Assembly (NCBI GenBank): GCA_002239065.1
Contig: MPNO01000024.1
Coordinates: 1-57,625 of the forward strand
Direction of reading: 5' to 3'
Source: Defluviicoccus sp. bin129
Lineage (GTDB): Bacteria > Pseudomonadota > Alphaproteobacteria > MPNO01
DNA length: 57,625 nucleotides
The notes beneath the pieces are model-generated. The model was not told where the DNA came from, made no database searches, and saw only the letters and a list, made by a program, of their open reading frames with translations. The translations under genes and the position numbers were made by a program. This document shows positions 1-7,273 of this stretch, piece after piece (position 1 is the stretch's first letter; every line of letters starts with the position of its first letter).

Positions 1-333
1 GTCGCCGGGCCCGGCCGGGACCAGCCCGTCGATCCGCCCGAGCGCGAGCCCCACCGCCTCGACCGTCGCCCGCCCGCCATGGAGGTGGAGCTCGGCCATG
101 TCCTCGCCGGTGTAGCTCGCCGGGGCGGGGAACCACAGCGCGAGCCCGTCGTCGAGCACCTCGCCGGTCGCGGGCTCGCGGATCTCGACCCGTATCGCCC
201 GCCTCGGCGCGGGGGCGCCGAGCCCGGTCAGCCGTTCGAGCGCGGCGCCCGCCCGCGGTCCGGAGACCCGGAACACCGCGATCGCACCCCGCCCCCGCGC
301 GGTCGACAGCGCGAACACGGTGGTGGAGATCAC
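1..333 (-). CDS. mnmE: tRNA modification GTPase MnmE, N-terminal part (runs off the window)
   Basis: With MnmG this protein installs the cmnm5 group on U34 of tRNAs reading split codon boxes. Only 111 N-terminal codons are present. They match the tetrahydrofolate-binding TrmE-N domain: an early hydrophobic strand, a TARGRGAIAV segment and the conserved SYTGEDMAELHLHGG region around residues 80-95. The start is taken as GTG at 333, because a strong GGGAAGGGG ribosome-binding site lies just upstream and the family begins a few residues before this motif. The gene diverges from the coiled-coil gene that starts at 387. The G domain lies outside the window. Confidence 0.9.
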   Translation of the reverse strand, partial: MISTTVFALSTARGRGAIAVFRVSGPRAGAALERLTGLGAPAPRRAIRVEIREPATGEVLDDGLALWFPAPASYTGEDMAELHLHGGRATVEAVGLALGRIDGLVPAGPGD

Positions 334-386
334 CGCCCCTTCCCGCCATGGTTGATCTTCCCCCGGGCATCGGGGAGAATGGCGGC

Positions 387-818
387 ATGACGGTCCAGAT
401 CGCCGGCTTCATCGGCCTCGCCGCGCTGATGGTGGCTCTCTTCGCGTGGATGCGCATGGACATCAAGGATCTGCGCGGAGAAATGCGCGGCATGGAGGAG
501 CGCCTCAACGACCGCTTCGAGCGCCTGGAGGCGCGGGTCGCGGCGATAGAGATGCGGCTCACCGCCGTGGAGCACGGCCAGACCAAGCTCGAAGAGCGGA
601 TCGCGGCGGTGGAAAGGCGACTCGCCGCGCTGGAGCAAGGCCAGGCCAAGCTCGAAGAGCGGATCGCGGCGGTGGAGAGGGGTCTCGCCGCGCTGGAGCG
701 CGGCCAGACCAAGCTCGAAACGCGGCTCACCGCGGTGGAGCACAGCCAGGCCGAGCTCGAAGGCCTGCTCGACGGGCTGCGCGAGGCGATCGCGGTCCGC
801 GCCGCCGCCGCCGGGTAA
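387..818 (+). CDS. Membrane-anchored coiled-coil repeat protein of unknown function
   Basis: The 143-residue product has one N-terminal hydrophobic segment (about residues 5-22), then a charged helix rich in E, R, K, A and L. Four consecutive 21-residue units follow, each close to GQxKLEERIAAVERxLAALE; 21 residues are three heptads, so a long uninterrupted coiled coil is expected. The start at 387 is chosen because GGGGAG lies about nine bases upstream and it begins directly before the membrane segment; an in-frame start at 348 has no such site. It resembles small Tol/DUF1640-like or methyl-accepting-type coiled-coil proteins only in general architecture. No catalytic motif is seen. The next gene starts 81 bp downstream on the same strand. 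Confidence 0.7.
   Translation: MTVQIAGFIGLAALMVALFAWMRMDIKDLRGEMRGMEERLNDRFERLEARVAAIEMRLTAVEHGQTKLEERIAAVERRLAALEQGQAKLEERIAAVERGLAALERGQTKLETRLTAVEHSQAELEGLLDGLREAIAVRAAAAG
513..764 (+). repeat. Four tandem 63-bp repeats encoding 21-residue coiled-coil units
   Basis: Units begin at 513, 576, 639 and 702. The two central units are nearly identical at the DNA level; the first and last are more diverged. The unit length equals three heptads, so copy-number change by recombination would lengthen or shorten the coiled coil without breaking the reading frame. Confidence 0.8.
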
Positions 819-899
819 ACGGCCCGCCGCGCCGCCGCCTTGCGCGGCGCGAGACGGCGACGGCACACTGGCCTCCCCCTCCCCGCCCGGGACCGACCG

Positions 900-2912
900 A
901 TGAACCGCCTCGCCGAAGAGACCAGCCCGTATCTGTTGCAGCATGCCGACAACCCGGTCCACTGGCAGCCCTGGGGGAAGGAGGCGCTCGCCCGGGCGAA
1001 GGCGGAGAACAAGCCGATCCTCTTGTCGATCGGCTACGCCGCCTGCCACTGGTGCCATGTGATGGCGCATGAGAGCTTCGAGAACGATGCGATCGCCGCC
1101 CTGATGAACCGGTATTTCGTCAACGTCAAGGTCGATCGCGAGGAACGCCCGGACATCGACACCATCTACATGCAGGCGCTGCACATGATGGGCCAGCAGG
1201 GCGGCTGGCCGCTCACCATGTTCCTCACCCCGGACGGCGAGCCGTTCTGGGGCGGCACCTATTTCCCGCCGACCGGGCGCTGGGGCAGGCCGGGCTTCTC
1301 CGACGTGCTGGAGGGGCTCGCCAAGGTGTGGCGCGAGACCCCGGAGAAGGCGGACGAGGCGGCGGACAGCCTGCGCGACCGCATAAGGGAGCTGGGCCGG
1401 GCGGAGGCGGGCGCCCATATCCCGGTCGCGGTCAACGACGAGGCGGCGCACCGCATCGCCGGCCAGTTCGACATGAAGGAGGGCGGGCTCGGCACCGCGC
1501 CCAAATTCCCCAACCCGTCCGTGCTCGAATTGCTGTGGCGGGCCTGGTTGCGGAACGGCGACGAGGCGGCGCGCGACGCCGTCCTGCTCACCCTCGACAA
1601 GATGAGCCAGGGCGGGATCTACGACCATCTCGGCGGCGGCTACGCGCGCTACTCGACCGACGCGCGCTGGCTGGTGCCGCATTTCGAGAAAATGCTCTAC
1701 GACAACGCGCAGCTCCTCGACCTGCTGGTCGCCGCCTGGAAGGAGACCGCAAACCCGCTCTACGAGGCCCGCATCCGCGAGACCGTGGGCTGGGTGTTGC
1801 GCGAGATGATCGCCGACGGCGGCGGGTTCGCCGCCACCCTCGATGCCGATTCCGAGGGCGAGGAGGGCAGGTTCTATGTCTGGACGGCGGAAGAGATCGA
1901 CGCGGCGCTCGGGCCCGACGCGGCGCTGTTCAAGGCGGCCTATGACGTGAGCGCGGACGGCAACTGGGAGGGCAATGCGATCCTCCACCGCAACCATGAC
2001 GCCGGGCCGTTCGACGCCGACCACGAGGCGCGGCTGGCGCAATGCCGCGAGACCCTGCTGGCGCTCAGGGCGGGGCGCGTGCGCCCGGGCTGGGACGACA
2101 AGGTGCTGGCCGACTGGAACGGGCTGATGATCGCGGCGATGGCGAACGCCGCCGCCGTGTTCGGCGAGCCGGGCTGGCTGGCGGCGGCCGAGACCGCGTA
2201 CCGCTTCGTGGCGGGGACCATGCAGGCGGACGGCAGGCTGTTCCACGCGCATCGCGACGGGCGGACAAAGCACGCCGCCACACTCGACGACTACGCGGCG
2301 ATGGCGCGCGCCGCGCTCGCCCTCCACGAGGCGACCGGGGACGCGGCCTGCCTCGCCCGGGCGGAGGCCTGGGTGGCCGTGCTCGACGCGCATTACTGGG
2401 ACGCGGACGGGGGCGGCTATTTCCTCACCGCCGACGACGCCGAGGCGCTGATCGTCCGCACCAAGTCGGCCGACGACGACGCGACGCCGTCCGGCAACGG
2501 GCTTGCGGCGGACGCGCTGGCGAGGCTCGCGCTGATCACCGGCGAGGCGCGCTACCGCGACCGCGCGGATGCGCTGATCGCCGCCTTCTCGGGCCAGATC
2601 GGGCGCAACTTCTTCCCGCTCGCGACCCTGATGAACGCGAGCGAGATGCTGCAACAGGGCGCCCAGGTCGCGATCGCCGGCGAACGCGGGTCGGACGACA
2701 CGGCGGCGCTGCTCGACGCCGCGTTCCGCGCCCCCGCCGTGGCAAGGGTGATCGCCGTGGCCGAGCCGGGGACCGAGCTCCCCCCCTCCCACCCGGCGCA
2801 CGGCAAGGGCCAGGTCGACGGCAAGGCGGCCGCCTATGTCTGCGTCGGCCAGACCTGCTCTCTGCCGGTGACGGACGCGGACGGGCTGCGCGCGGCGATG
2901 GCGCGGGGGTAG
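900..2912 (+). CDS. DUF255 thioredoxin-domain protein (YyaL/SPATA20 family)
   Basis: This 670-residue protein has the normal length and layout for the YyaL/SSP411 family. An N-terminal thioredoxin-like DUF255 domain (about residues 1-165) contains the CHWCH motif with cysteines at 49 and 52. A long alpha/alpha-barrel region like glycoside hydrolases or N-acylglucosamine epimerases follows. Homologues open with the [23 protein letters not shown] sequence, so ATG at 900 is preferred over an in-frame codon 20 residues earlier. The biochemical role of the family is not established; a redox or carbohydrate-linked function is only inferred. The stop codon is 5 bp from the start of the DNA-repair gene, suggesting co-transcription. 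Confidence 0.9.
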   Translation: MNRLAEETSPYLLQHADNPVHWQPWGKEALARAKAENKPILLSIGYAACHWCHVMAHESFENDAIAALMNRYFVNVKVDREERPDIDTIYMQALHMMGQQGGWPLTMFLTPDGEPFWGGTYFPPTGRWGRPGFSDVLEGLAKVWRETPEKADEAADSLRDRIRELGRAEAGAHIPVAVNDEAAHRIAGQFDMKEGGLGTAPKFPNPSVLELLWRAWLRNGDEAARDAVLLTLDKMSQGGIYDHLGGGYARYSTDARWLVPHFEKMLYDNAQLLDLLVAAWKETANPLYEARIRETVGWVLREMIADGGGFAATLDADSEGEEGRFYVWTAEEIDAALGPDAALFKAAYDVSADGNWEGNAILHRNHDAGPFDADHEARLAQCRETLLALRAGRVRPGWDDKVLADWNGLMIAAMANAAAVFGEPGWLAAAETAYRFVAGTMQADGRLFHAHRDGRTKHAATLDDYAAMARAALALHEATGDAACLARAEAWVAVLDAHYWDADGGGYFLTADDAEALIVRTKSADDDATPSGNGLAADALARLALITGEARYRDRADALIAAFSGQIGRNFFPLATLMNASEMLQQGAQVAIAGERGSDDTAALLDAAFRAPAVARVIAVAEPGTELPPSHPAHGKGQVDGKAAAYVCVGQTCSLPVTDADGLRAAMARG

Positions 2913-2917
2913 GGGCG

Positions 2918-3367
2918 ATGCAGCGGACGGTCCAGTCCCCGCTCGGCCCGCTCGCGCTGGAGACCCGCGACGGCGCGCTCGCGGCGCTCAGCTGGGGCCG
3001 GGCGGCGCGCGAGGACGAGTCCAACCTGCTGGCGCGGGCGGCCGCCGCGCTCGCGGCCTATTTCGCGGGCGAGCGGCTCGACTTCGACCTCCCCACGGCA
3101 CCGGCGGGGACGGCGCACGATCTCGCGGTGTGGCGGGCGATGCAGCAGATCCCGGCGGGCAAGACAAAGAGCTACGGCGAGGTCGCCCGCGCTATCGCGT
3201 CCAGCCCGCGCGCCGTGGGCACCGCCTGCGGCCGCAACCCGATCCCGATCGTCATCCCCTGCCACCGCATCGTCGCCGCCGGCGGGGCGCTCGGCGGGTA
3301 TTCGGGGCAGGGCGGGGCGGAGACCAAGAGGTTCCTGTTGCGGTTGGAGGGGTTTCCGACCAAGTAG
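2918..3367 (+). CDS. ogt: Methylated-DNA--protein-cysteine S-methyltransferase
   Basis: Suicide repair protein that transfers alkyl groups from O6-alkylguanine or O4-alkylthymine in DNA to its own cysteine. The 149-residue product is slightly short for Ogt but complete. The active site IPCHRIV is present with Cys115, preceded by the GKTKSYGEVA segment (81-90) of the helix-turn-helix and the conserved Asn/Arg region at 106-107. The start codon lies 5 bp after the stop of the DUF255 gene, with GGGG as a short ribosome-binding site. There is no sign of the Ada regulatory domain. Confidence 0.93.
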   Translation: MQRTVQSPLGPLALETRDGALAALSWGRAAREDESNLLARAAAALAAYFAGERLDFDLPTAPAGTAHDLAVWRAMQQIPAGKTKSYGEVARAIASSPRAVGTACGRNPIPIVIPCHRIVAAGGALGGYSGQGGAETKRFLLRLEGFPTK

Positions 3368-3371
3368 GGTG

Positions 3372-3396
3372 CCCCCGCATAATCTGTCGGGGGTTT
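3372..3396 (+). terminator. Possible weak terminator after ogt
   Basis: A 6-bp G/C stem (CCCCCG and CGGGGG) around a 10-base loop is followed by only three T residues, directly after the ogt stop codon. The location is right for a terminator, but the short stem, long loop and short T-run make it marginal. Confidence 0.35.
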
Positions 3397-3437
3397 ACTT
3401 CGGCGGCGCCGACTGCCACAATGTTCATGAAATGTTC
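3394..3437 (+). promoter_or_regulatory. Candidate promoter with a direct repeat upstream of the DUF5131 gene
   Basis: A -35-like TTTACT (3394-3399) and a -10-like CACAAT (3417-3422) are separated by 17 bases; each matches consensus at four of six positions. The heptamer AATGTTC occurs at 3420-3426 and again at 3431-3437, a spacing of 11 bp or one helical turn, which could be a regulator-binding site overlapping the start of transcription. This is a sequence-only suggestion. Confidence 0.3.
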
Positions 3438-3448
3438 TGGTGTGATCC

Positions 3449-4216
3449 ATGCCTGTCAAGACCACAATCGAGTGGACCAACGCGACCTGGAACCCGGTCA
3501 CGGGGTGTACCAAGATCAGCGCCGGATGCGACCGCTGCTATGCCGAACGGATCGCCGAACGGTTTCGCGGAGTGGCCGGCCATCCGTTCGAAAACGGCTT
3601 CGACCTCACGCTGCGACCTGAGCGGCTGAACCGACCGCTCGCCTGGCGCCGGCCACGGATGATCTTCGTCAATTCGATGAGCGACCTGTTCCACAAGAAG
3701 GTGCCGCGCGGCTTCGTCGACGCCGTGTTCGACACGATGGAACGGGCCGACTGGCATGTCTTCCAGGTGCTGACCAAGCGCAGTTCGCGGATGCGTGACT
3801 ACGTGAATATGCGATACCGGACGAATCCGCCGCCCGCCCACATCTGGCTCGGCGTTTCGGTGGAGGACGGCACCAAGCTGTCGCGGGTCCGCCATCTGAA
3901 GGATACACGCGCCGAGCTGCGCTTCCTGTCGCTGGAACCCCTGATCGGGCCCGTCGAGGGCCTCGATCTGGGCGGCATTCATTGGGCCATCGTAGGCGGC
4001 GAGAGCGGCCCGGGGGCGCGATCGATGAAGCTCGACTGGGTGGTCCCGATCAGGGACCGGTGCCTCGCCTTCGGCGTCCCGTTCTTCTTCAAGCAATGGG
4101 GCGGGCACACGCCCAAGGCCGGCGGGCGGCTGCTCGAAGACCGCGAGTGGAACGAGTGGCCGTACACGCTGTCCGCCGACCTCGCCCAGGCGCATCGAGA
4201 GAGAGTGGCTGTCTAG
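3449..4216 (+). CDS. DUF5131 (phage Gp37/Gp68) family protein with a three-Cys motif
   Basis: The 255-residue product opens with the family signature: WNPVTGC, a C-x6-C-x2-C arrangement (Cys20, Cys27, Cys30) ending in CYAE. Further family segments are RPRMIFVNSMSDLFH and, near the C terminus, VGGESGPGARSM followed by FFFKQWGG. The cysteine spacing recalls, but is not, the radical-SAM CxxxCxxC motif, so metal or Fe-S binding is plausible but unproven. The family is found in phages and mobile islands and is often paired with TcmP, as here, where tcmP starts 33 bp downstream. Function is unknown. The gene is less G+C-rich than its neighbours, consistent with transfer. Confidence 0.88.
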   Translation: MPVKTTIEWTNATWNPVTGCTKISAGCDRCYAERIAERFRGVAGHPFENGFDLTLRPERLNRPLAWRRPRMIFVNSMSDLFHKKVPRGFVDAVFDTMERADWHVFQVLTKRSSRMRDYVNMRYRTNPPPAHIWLGVSVEDGTKLSRVRHLKDTRAELRFLSLEPLIGPVEGLDLGGIHWAIVGGESGPGARSMKLDWVVPIRDRCLAFGVPFFFKQWGGHTPKAGGRLLEDREWNEWPYTLSADLAQAHRERVAV

Positions 4217-4249
4217 GGTGCCGCCGGGTCAAGTATCGGAAGATTTTCG

Positions 4250-5368
4250 ATGGCAGCACCTACAGCCACGATTTGGGATCTCGACCCTCATACCCGCGCG
4301 AAGCACGAGATCCTCCGCCGGTACCTGCAAGCCTGGACCCCCATTCTCACACAGGGCGGGTTTCCGGAGATCCTCTACGTCGACGGTTTCGCCGGGCCGG
4401 GCCGATACTCGGCGGGAGAGGACGGGTCCCCGATAATCGCGCTTCGCGCGGCGCTCGGCCCTGCCTCCCGGTCAGCCGCCACCATCCGCTTTCTGTTCAT
4501 CGAGGAGAAGGAAGATCGAGCCCGGATCCTCGAAGAAATCGTCAGCGAAATGGACGTGCCGGCCAATATCAAGGTTGAAGTCAGGGGCCAAGAGACTTTC
4601 GAAGCGGTCTTCAGACCCATCCTCATGTCGTACGGGGCAAAGGGTGTGCGGCCGCCGCCGATCTTTGCCTTTATCGATCCCTTCGGATGGACGGGAGCCC
4701 CGTTCTCGATGGTGCAGGAGATCATGGGCTACCGAAGCTGCGAGGTTCTGATCAATTTCATGTACGAGGAGATCAACCGCTTCATCGGACTTCCCGACCA
4801 GGTGCGGAACTTCGATACCTTCTTCGGCACGAGAGACTGGCGGGACGGGGCTGCGCTCCGCGACCCGCGAGAACGCAGACCGTTCTTCCACAACCTCTAT
4901 CTTCGGCAACTCCGGGAAGCCGCGCGGGCCAAGTTCGTCCGTTCGTTCGAAATGCGGAACGAGAGGGACCGGGTCGACTATTACCTGTTTTATGCGTCGA
5001 ACAACCTCCTCGGCCTCCGAAAGATGAAGGAGGCGATGTGGAAGGTGGACGAATCCGGAGAGTTCACTTTCTCCGACGCGACCGACCCGAACCAGGCCGT
5101 CCTGTTCGAGCCGCAGCCTCGCCATGACGTGCTACGAAGGCAGATACTGGAGCGTTTCGCAGACCGCGAAGTTACGGTAAAGGAAATCGAAACCTTCGTG
5201 CTTGCCGAAACGGCGTTCCGCGAAACCCACTATAAGCGCGACGTCCTTCGGCGCTTGGAACTCGCCAATCCTCCGACTATCGAAATCATCGATCCTCCAG
5301 CAGGGCGGAGGCGTGGAACGTATGGCGACGAGTCGTTGAGACTACGGTTTCTTCCCGGCCTGCTGTAG
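4250..5368 (+). CDS. tcmP: Three-Cys-motif partner protein TcmP
   Basis: A 372-residue protein recognised from its order VDGFAGPGRYSAGE (residues 44-57) and FIDPFGWTG (141-149). These resemble motif I and motif IV of Rossmann-fold SAM-dependent methyltransferases, with DPFG in place of DPPY. The family is defined by its genomic pairing with the three-Cys-motif DUF5131 protein, exactly the arrangement here. A CGGAAG ribosome-binding site precedes ATG 4250. The C-terminal 80 residues (after about 290) look like a winged-helix-type domain (VKEIETFVLAETAF, then a basic region). The substrate is unknown; a nucleic-acid modification role is inference. Base composition is clearly lower in G+C than flanking genes. 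Confidence 0.85.
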   Translation: MAAPTATIWDLDPHTRAKHEILRRYLQAWTPILTQGGFPEILYVDGFAGPGRYSAGEDGSPIIALRAALGPASRSAATIRFLFIEEKEDRARILEEIVSEMDVPANIKVEVRGQETFEAVFRPILMSYGAKGVRPPPIFAFIDPFGWTGAPFSMVQEIMGYRSCEVLINFMYEEINRFIGLPDQVRNFDTFFGTRDWRDGAALRDPRERRPFFHNLYLRQLREAARAKFVRSFEMRNERDRVDYYLFYASNNLLGLRKMKEAMWKVDESGEFTFSDATDPNQAVLFEPQPRHDVLRRQILERFADREVTVKEIETFVLAETAFRETHYKRDVLRRLELANPPTIEIIDPPAGRRRGTYGDESLRLRFLPGLL

Positions 5369-5398
5369 GGATTCAACCGCCTTGGACTCGGCCCACGT

Positions 5399-5542
5399 TC
5401 CGGTGCGCAAATCGGCTTACCGCTGTCCACCCTGCGGCGGACGGTCGAGGCGATGGGCGGCAGCCTGTCGCCGATCGCCCGCTTCCCCGACCGGCCGCCG
5501 GTCGAGCTCTCCGGCATCGCCGAGCCGGAACCGCGCGACTGA
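5399..5542 (+). pseudogene. Remnant of an XRE-type antitoxin gene (3' end only)
   Basis: A 47-codon open stretch without a start reads LSTLRRTVEAMGG and then ARFPDRPPVELSG before TGA. This is the characteristic C-terminal tail of HTH/XRE antitoxins of the HigA/RelB-associated type. The helix-turn-helix part is missing; just upstream lies the tcmP stop codon at 5368. The tail is G+C-rich like the chromosome, unlike tcmP. The simplest reading is that the DUF5131-tcmP segment replaced or was inserted into the 5' portion of an older toxin-antitoxin locus. Confidence 0.6.
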
Positions 5543-5556
5543 GGCCGGCCGCCGCG

Positions 5557-5763
5557 CTATTTCGCCCCCCGCCGCGCCCGCACGCAGCTCTCCAGCACGC
5601 GGTCGATGCGCGCCCAGCCCTTGCCCGGCGCGCGGAAACGGTCGGGCACCGAGCGCCTGACGCGGATGGTGATCCGCTCGGTCGGGTCGAGCTCGACGAG
5701 TTCCGCCTCGCGCCAGAAGGTTTCGTCGAGCTCCGGGGTCAGGAGCCTGTCGTGTTCAGTCAT
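5557..5763 (-). CDS. BrnA-like (DUF4415) antitoxin, third gene of a toxin-antitoxin operon
   Basis: The 68-residue product has the BrnA/DUF4415 layout. LDETFWREAELV (about residues 12-23) resembles the LDEEFW box. ITIRVRRSVPDRFRAPGKGW and a final amphipathic helix correspond to the ribbon-helix-helix region that normally reads ITIRLD..VL.WF+.QGKGYQTRIN. It would bind DNA and, in BrnTA systems, neutralise BrnT. No brnT gene is present; instead it lies 13 bp downstream of the HigA-like antitoxin. It may act as a regulator of the operon or be a leftover. The QTR part of the GKGYQTRIN segment is altered (GKGWARID). Confidence 0.6.
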   Translation of the reverse strand: MTEHDRLLTPELDETFWREAELVELDPTERITIRVRRSVPDRFRAPGKGWARIDRVLESCVRARRGAK

Positions 5764-5776
5764 GGAAGGTCCGCCC

Positions 5777-6055
5777 TCATGCCGGATCGAAGGCGATCCG
5801 GAGCCGCGTGCCGGTGGCCCGGGCTATCTTCTCCAACGTCCGGGTGGACGGAAGCACCCGGCCGCTTTCGAGCCGGGCCACGACGGATTGTGTCGTCTCC
5901 ATGCGTTCGGCCAGCTCGCTCTGGGTCAGCCCGGCGCGGCTCCGCACCTCGACCAGCGCCCGGGCCAGCTCGAATTCCGGGCCGAGACCGTCATAGGCCG
6001 CGCGATAAGCCGGGTCCTCGCTCCATTTCTTGTGCAGATCGGCAGCCTTGCTCAT
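5777..6055 (-). CDS. HigA-like XRE-family antitoxin
   Basis: A 92-residue protein with a Cro/C1-type helix-turn-helix: AGLTQSELAERMETTQSVVARLESG (roughly residues 41-65, second helix ending in the recognition helix), followed by the STRTLEKIARATGTRLRIAF dimerisation strand. It is expected to bind and inhibit the toxin made from the upstream gene and to repress the operon. Its ATG overlaps the toxin stop codon as ATGA, giving translational coupling. The palindrome at 6390-6409 is the probable operator. Toxin-first order is the rule for higBA-type modules. Confidence 0.85.
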   Translation of the reverse strand: MSKAADLHKKWSEDPAYRAAYDGLGPEFELARALVEVRSRAGLTQSELAERMETTQSVVARLESGRVLPSTRTLEKIARATGTRLRIAFDPA

Positions 6056-6378
6056 GTCATCGCCTCCCTGGCGCGGCGGAGCGCCAGTTCGATCTCCCGG
6101 CGTGGCGTTCGTCGGGTCTTCTTCAGGAACACCCGCACGTCCACAACCCGCGTGTCGGCGACGGCGACGTAGAGCGCGCGGGAGATGCCGTCGCGGCCGC
6201 TCAGCCGCATTTCCCAGACCGGGCCGGACAGATGCCGCACATGCGGAGCGCACATCCGCTCGATCCCCACCGCCGCGATCAACCGGCAGATCCGCGCGAA
6301 CCTGGCCCGCATATCCGCCGGCAACGCGTCGAGCTCCCTGTCGACCGCCTCGTTTAGGGTCTCGACGCTCCAACTCAT
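6052..6378 (-). CDS. HigB/RelE-superfamily toxin (phage Gp49-like)
   Basis: The 108-residue product matches the Gp49/HigB (DUF891) subgroup of RelE-like ribosome-dependent mRNA interferases. It has an N-terminal helical region (EAVDRELDALPADMRARF), the core VRHLSGPVWEMRLSG segment, RALYVAV, and the C-terminal VDVRVFLKKTRRTPRREIELAL helix. The last carries the basic residues typical of the active face. It is the first gene of a three-gene minus-strand operon and overlaps higA by four bases. A perfect inverted repeat lies 11 bp upstream of its start codon. Activity is inferred from family membership only. Confidence 0.85.
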   Translation of the reverse strand: MSWSVETLNEAVDRELDALPADMRARFARICRLIAAVGIERMCAPHVRHLSGPVWEMRLSGRDGISRALYVAVADTRVVDVRVFLKKTRRTPRREIELALRRAREAMT

Positions 6379-6389
6379 TGAACGCGGGC

Positions 6390-6409
6390 TTATCGCACAT
6401 TTGCGATAA
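6390..6409 (-). promoter_or_regulatory. Operator palindrome of the higBA-like operon
   Basis: TTATCGCA and TGCGATAA form a perfect 8-bp inverted repeat with a 4-base spacer, ending 11 bp before the toxin start codon. It is A+T-rich in an otherwise G+C-rich background and sits where the core promoter must be. An XRE-family antitoxin dimer binding such a site is the standard autoregulation mechanism, so this is the likely HigA-type operator. Confidence 0.7.
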
Positions 6410-6549
6410 ACGCAAGCGGTGGCGGCGGAGCGGAACGGAGAAATCTCGCGCCTTCGGCAAGGAGATATCTCCGCGCCTCTGGCACCCCGGTCGCCATGAC
6501 GGCTTCGGGTGGACGTATCCTCCGGCTCGCCGAAGGGGTCGCGCGCCCG

Positions 6550-7047
6550 CTACTTGATCATCGAGAAGATGATCGCCGGCACCAGCGGCTCGCCCTTGGG
6601 CCGGATCGCCTCGATGCAGATCCTGGCTTCCGGGTTGGATGCCGACATCATCACCTCGAGCGCGTCGCCCTCCTGCATCGGCACGATGCCCTGCGAGACG
6701 ATCACGTCCTTGGCGCGGCTGCCCTCGTCCTGGCAGAGCTGCACGTTGGAGTTGGCGACGTCCTTGCCGTTGATCCGGAGCCACAGATCGAAGCAGCCAT
6801 AGGGCCCGCCGCCCTCGCGCCCGACCTGGGGCGCGGCGACGATCAGATAGGGGCCGGCCTCGCCGACCGTGACCTTGTTGGCCTTCAGCGTGACGCCGTT
6901 GGCGGCATCGACGATGTCCATCTCCACCAGCGTGGGCGCGGTGCCGGGGCACTGGGTGACCGAGGACGAGGCCTGCAGATACTGCCCGGCATTGGCCGCG
7001 CCGGCCGCTCCGGCGACGGCGACCAGGGCCGCGAGAAGCCTTTTCAT
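6550..7047 (-). CDS. Secreted small protein with a possible C1q/TNF-like jelly-roll domain
   Basis: The 165-residue precursor starts at ATG 7047, 6 bp after a GGGAGGA ribosome-binding site, and opens with a clear signal peptide (MKRLLAALVAVAGAAGAANA, cleavage near residue 20). The mature part contains alternating beta-strand patterns: VGEAGPYLIVAAP, RINGKDVANSNVQ, VSQGIVPMQEGDALEVMMSA, and a final PAIIFSMIK strand. This order resembles bacterial C1q/TNF-like proteins, but the match is by pattern only. Three to four cysteines in the mature protein could form disulfides. Function unknown. It appears to be a single-gene unit with its own long leader. Confidence 0.65.
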   Translation of the reverse strand: MKRLLAALVAVAGAAGAANAGQYLQASSSVTQCPGTAPTLVEMDIVDAANGVTLKANKVTVGEAGPYLIVAAPQVGREGGGPYGCFDLWLRINGKDVANSNVQLCQDEGSRAKDVIVSQGIVPMQEGDALEVMMSASNPEARICIEAIRPKGEPLVPAIIFSMIK

Positions 7048-7064
7048 TTCAATCCTCCCTGTCG

Positions 7065-7083
7065 GGCCTGCCCGGGGCAGGCC
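7065..7083 (-). other. Hairpin in the 5' leader of the secreted-protein gene
   Basis: An 8-bp perfect stem (GGCCTGCC and GGCAGGCC) with a 3-base loop lies just upstream of the ribosome-binding site of the gene starting at 7047. The DNA further upstream (about 7100-7205) is unusually A+T-rich for the window and likely contains the promoter, though no confident -10/-35 pair was found. The hairpin could influence mRNA stability or initiation. Confidence 0.4.
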
Positions 7084-7273
7084 GGATTCGATTTGTGAGC
7101 GCATGGTATTTTGTCCCGCAGGTAAAAGAATTCCACAATACTCGCCCCGATCCACCAAGTTTTGCTTGGCAGGAATCGGCGGTCCCAATAGCTAATACTT
7201 ATATTGCGGGCTCTCGGGAAAGACCTGGCGAGAACCCCGGGCGGGCGCCCCAAATACTCGGTGCTGCCGCCGC

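Noticed and set aside
330..2801. An 823-residue minus-strand reading frame opposite the DUF255 gene
   Set aside because: It is rich in H, R, G, A and V with no domain pattern and lies fully over a confidently assigned gene; such antisense frames are expected at high G+C.
3449..4216. Reading the three-cysteine protein as a standard radical-SAM enzyme
   Set aside because: The cysteine spacing is C-x6-C-x2-C, not the canonical CxxxCxxC; only the general similarity is mentioned.
5369..5556. A possible complete small gene between tcmP and the toxin-antitoxin operon
   Set aside because: Only the tail of an antitoxin family is present and no start or helix-turn-helix; treated as a remnant.
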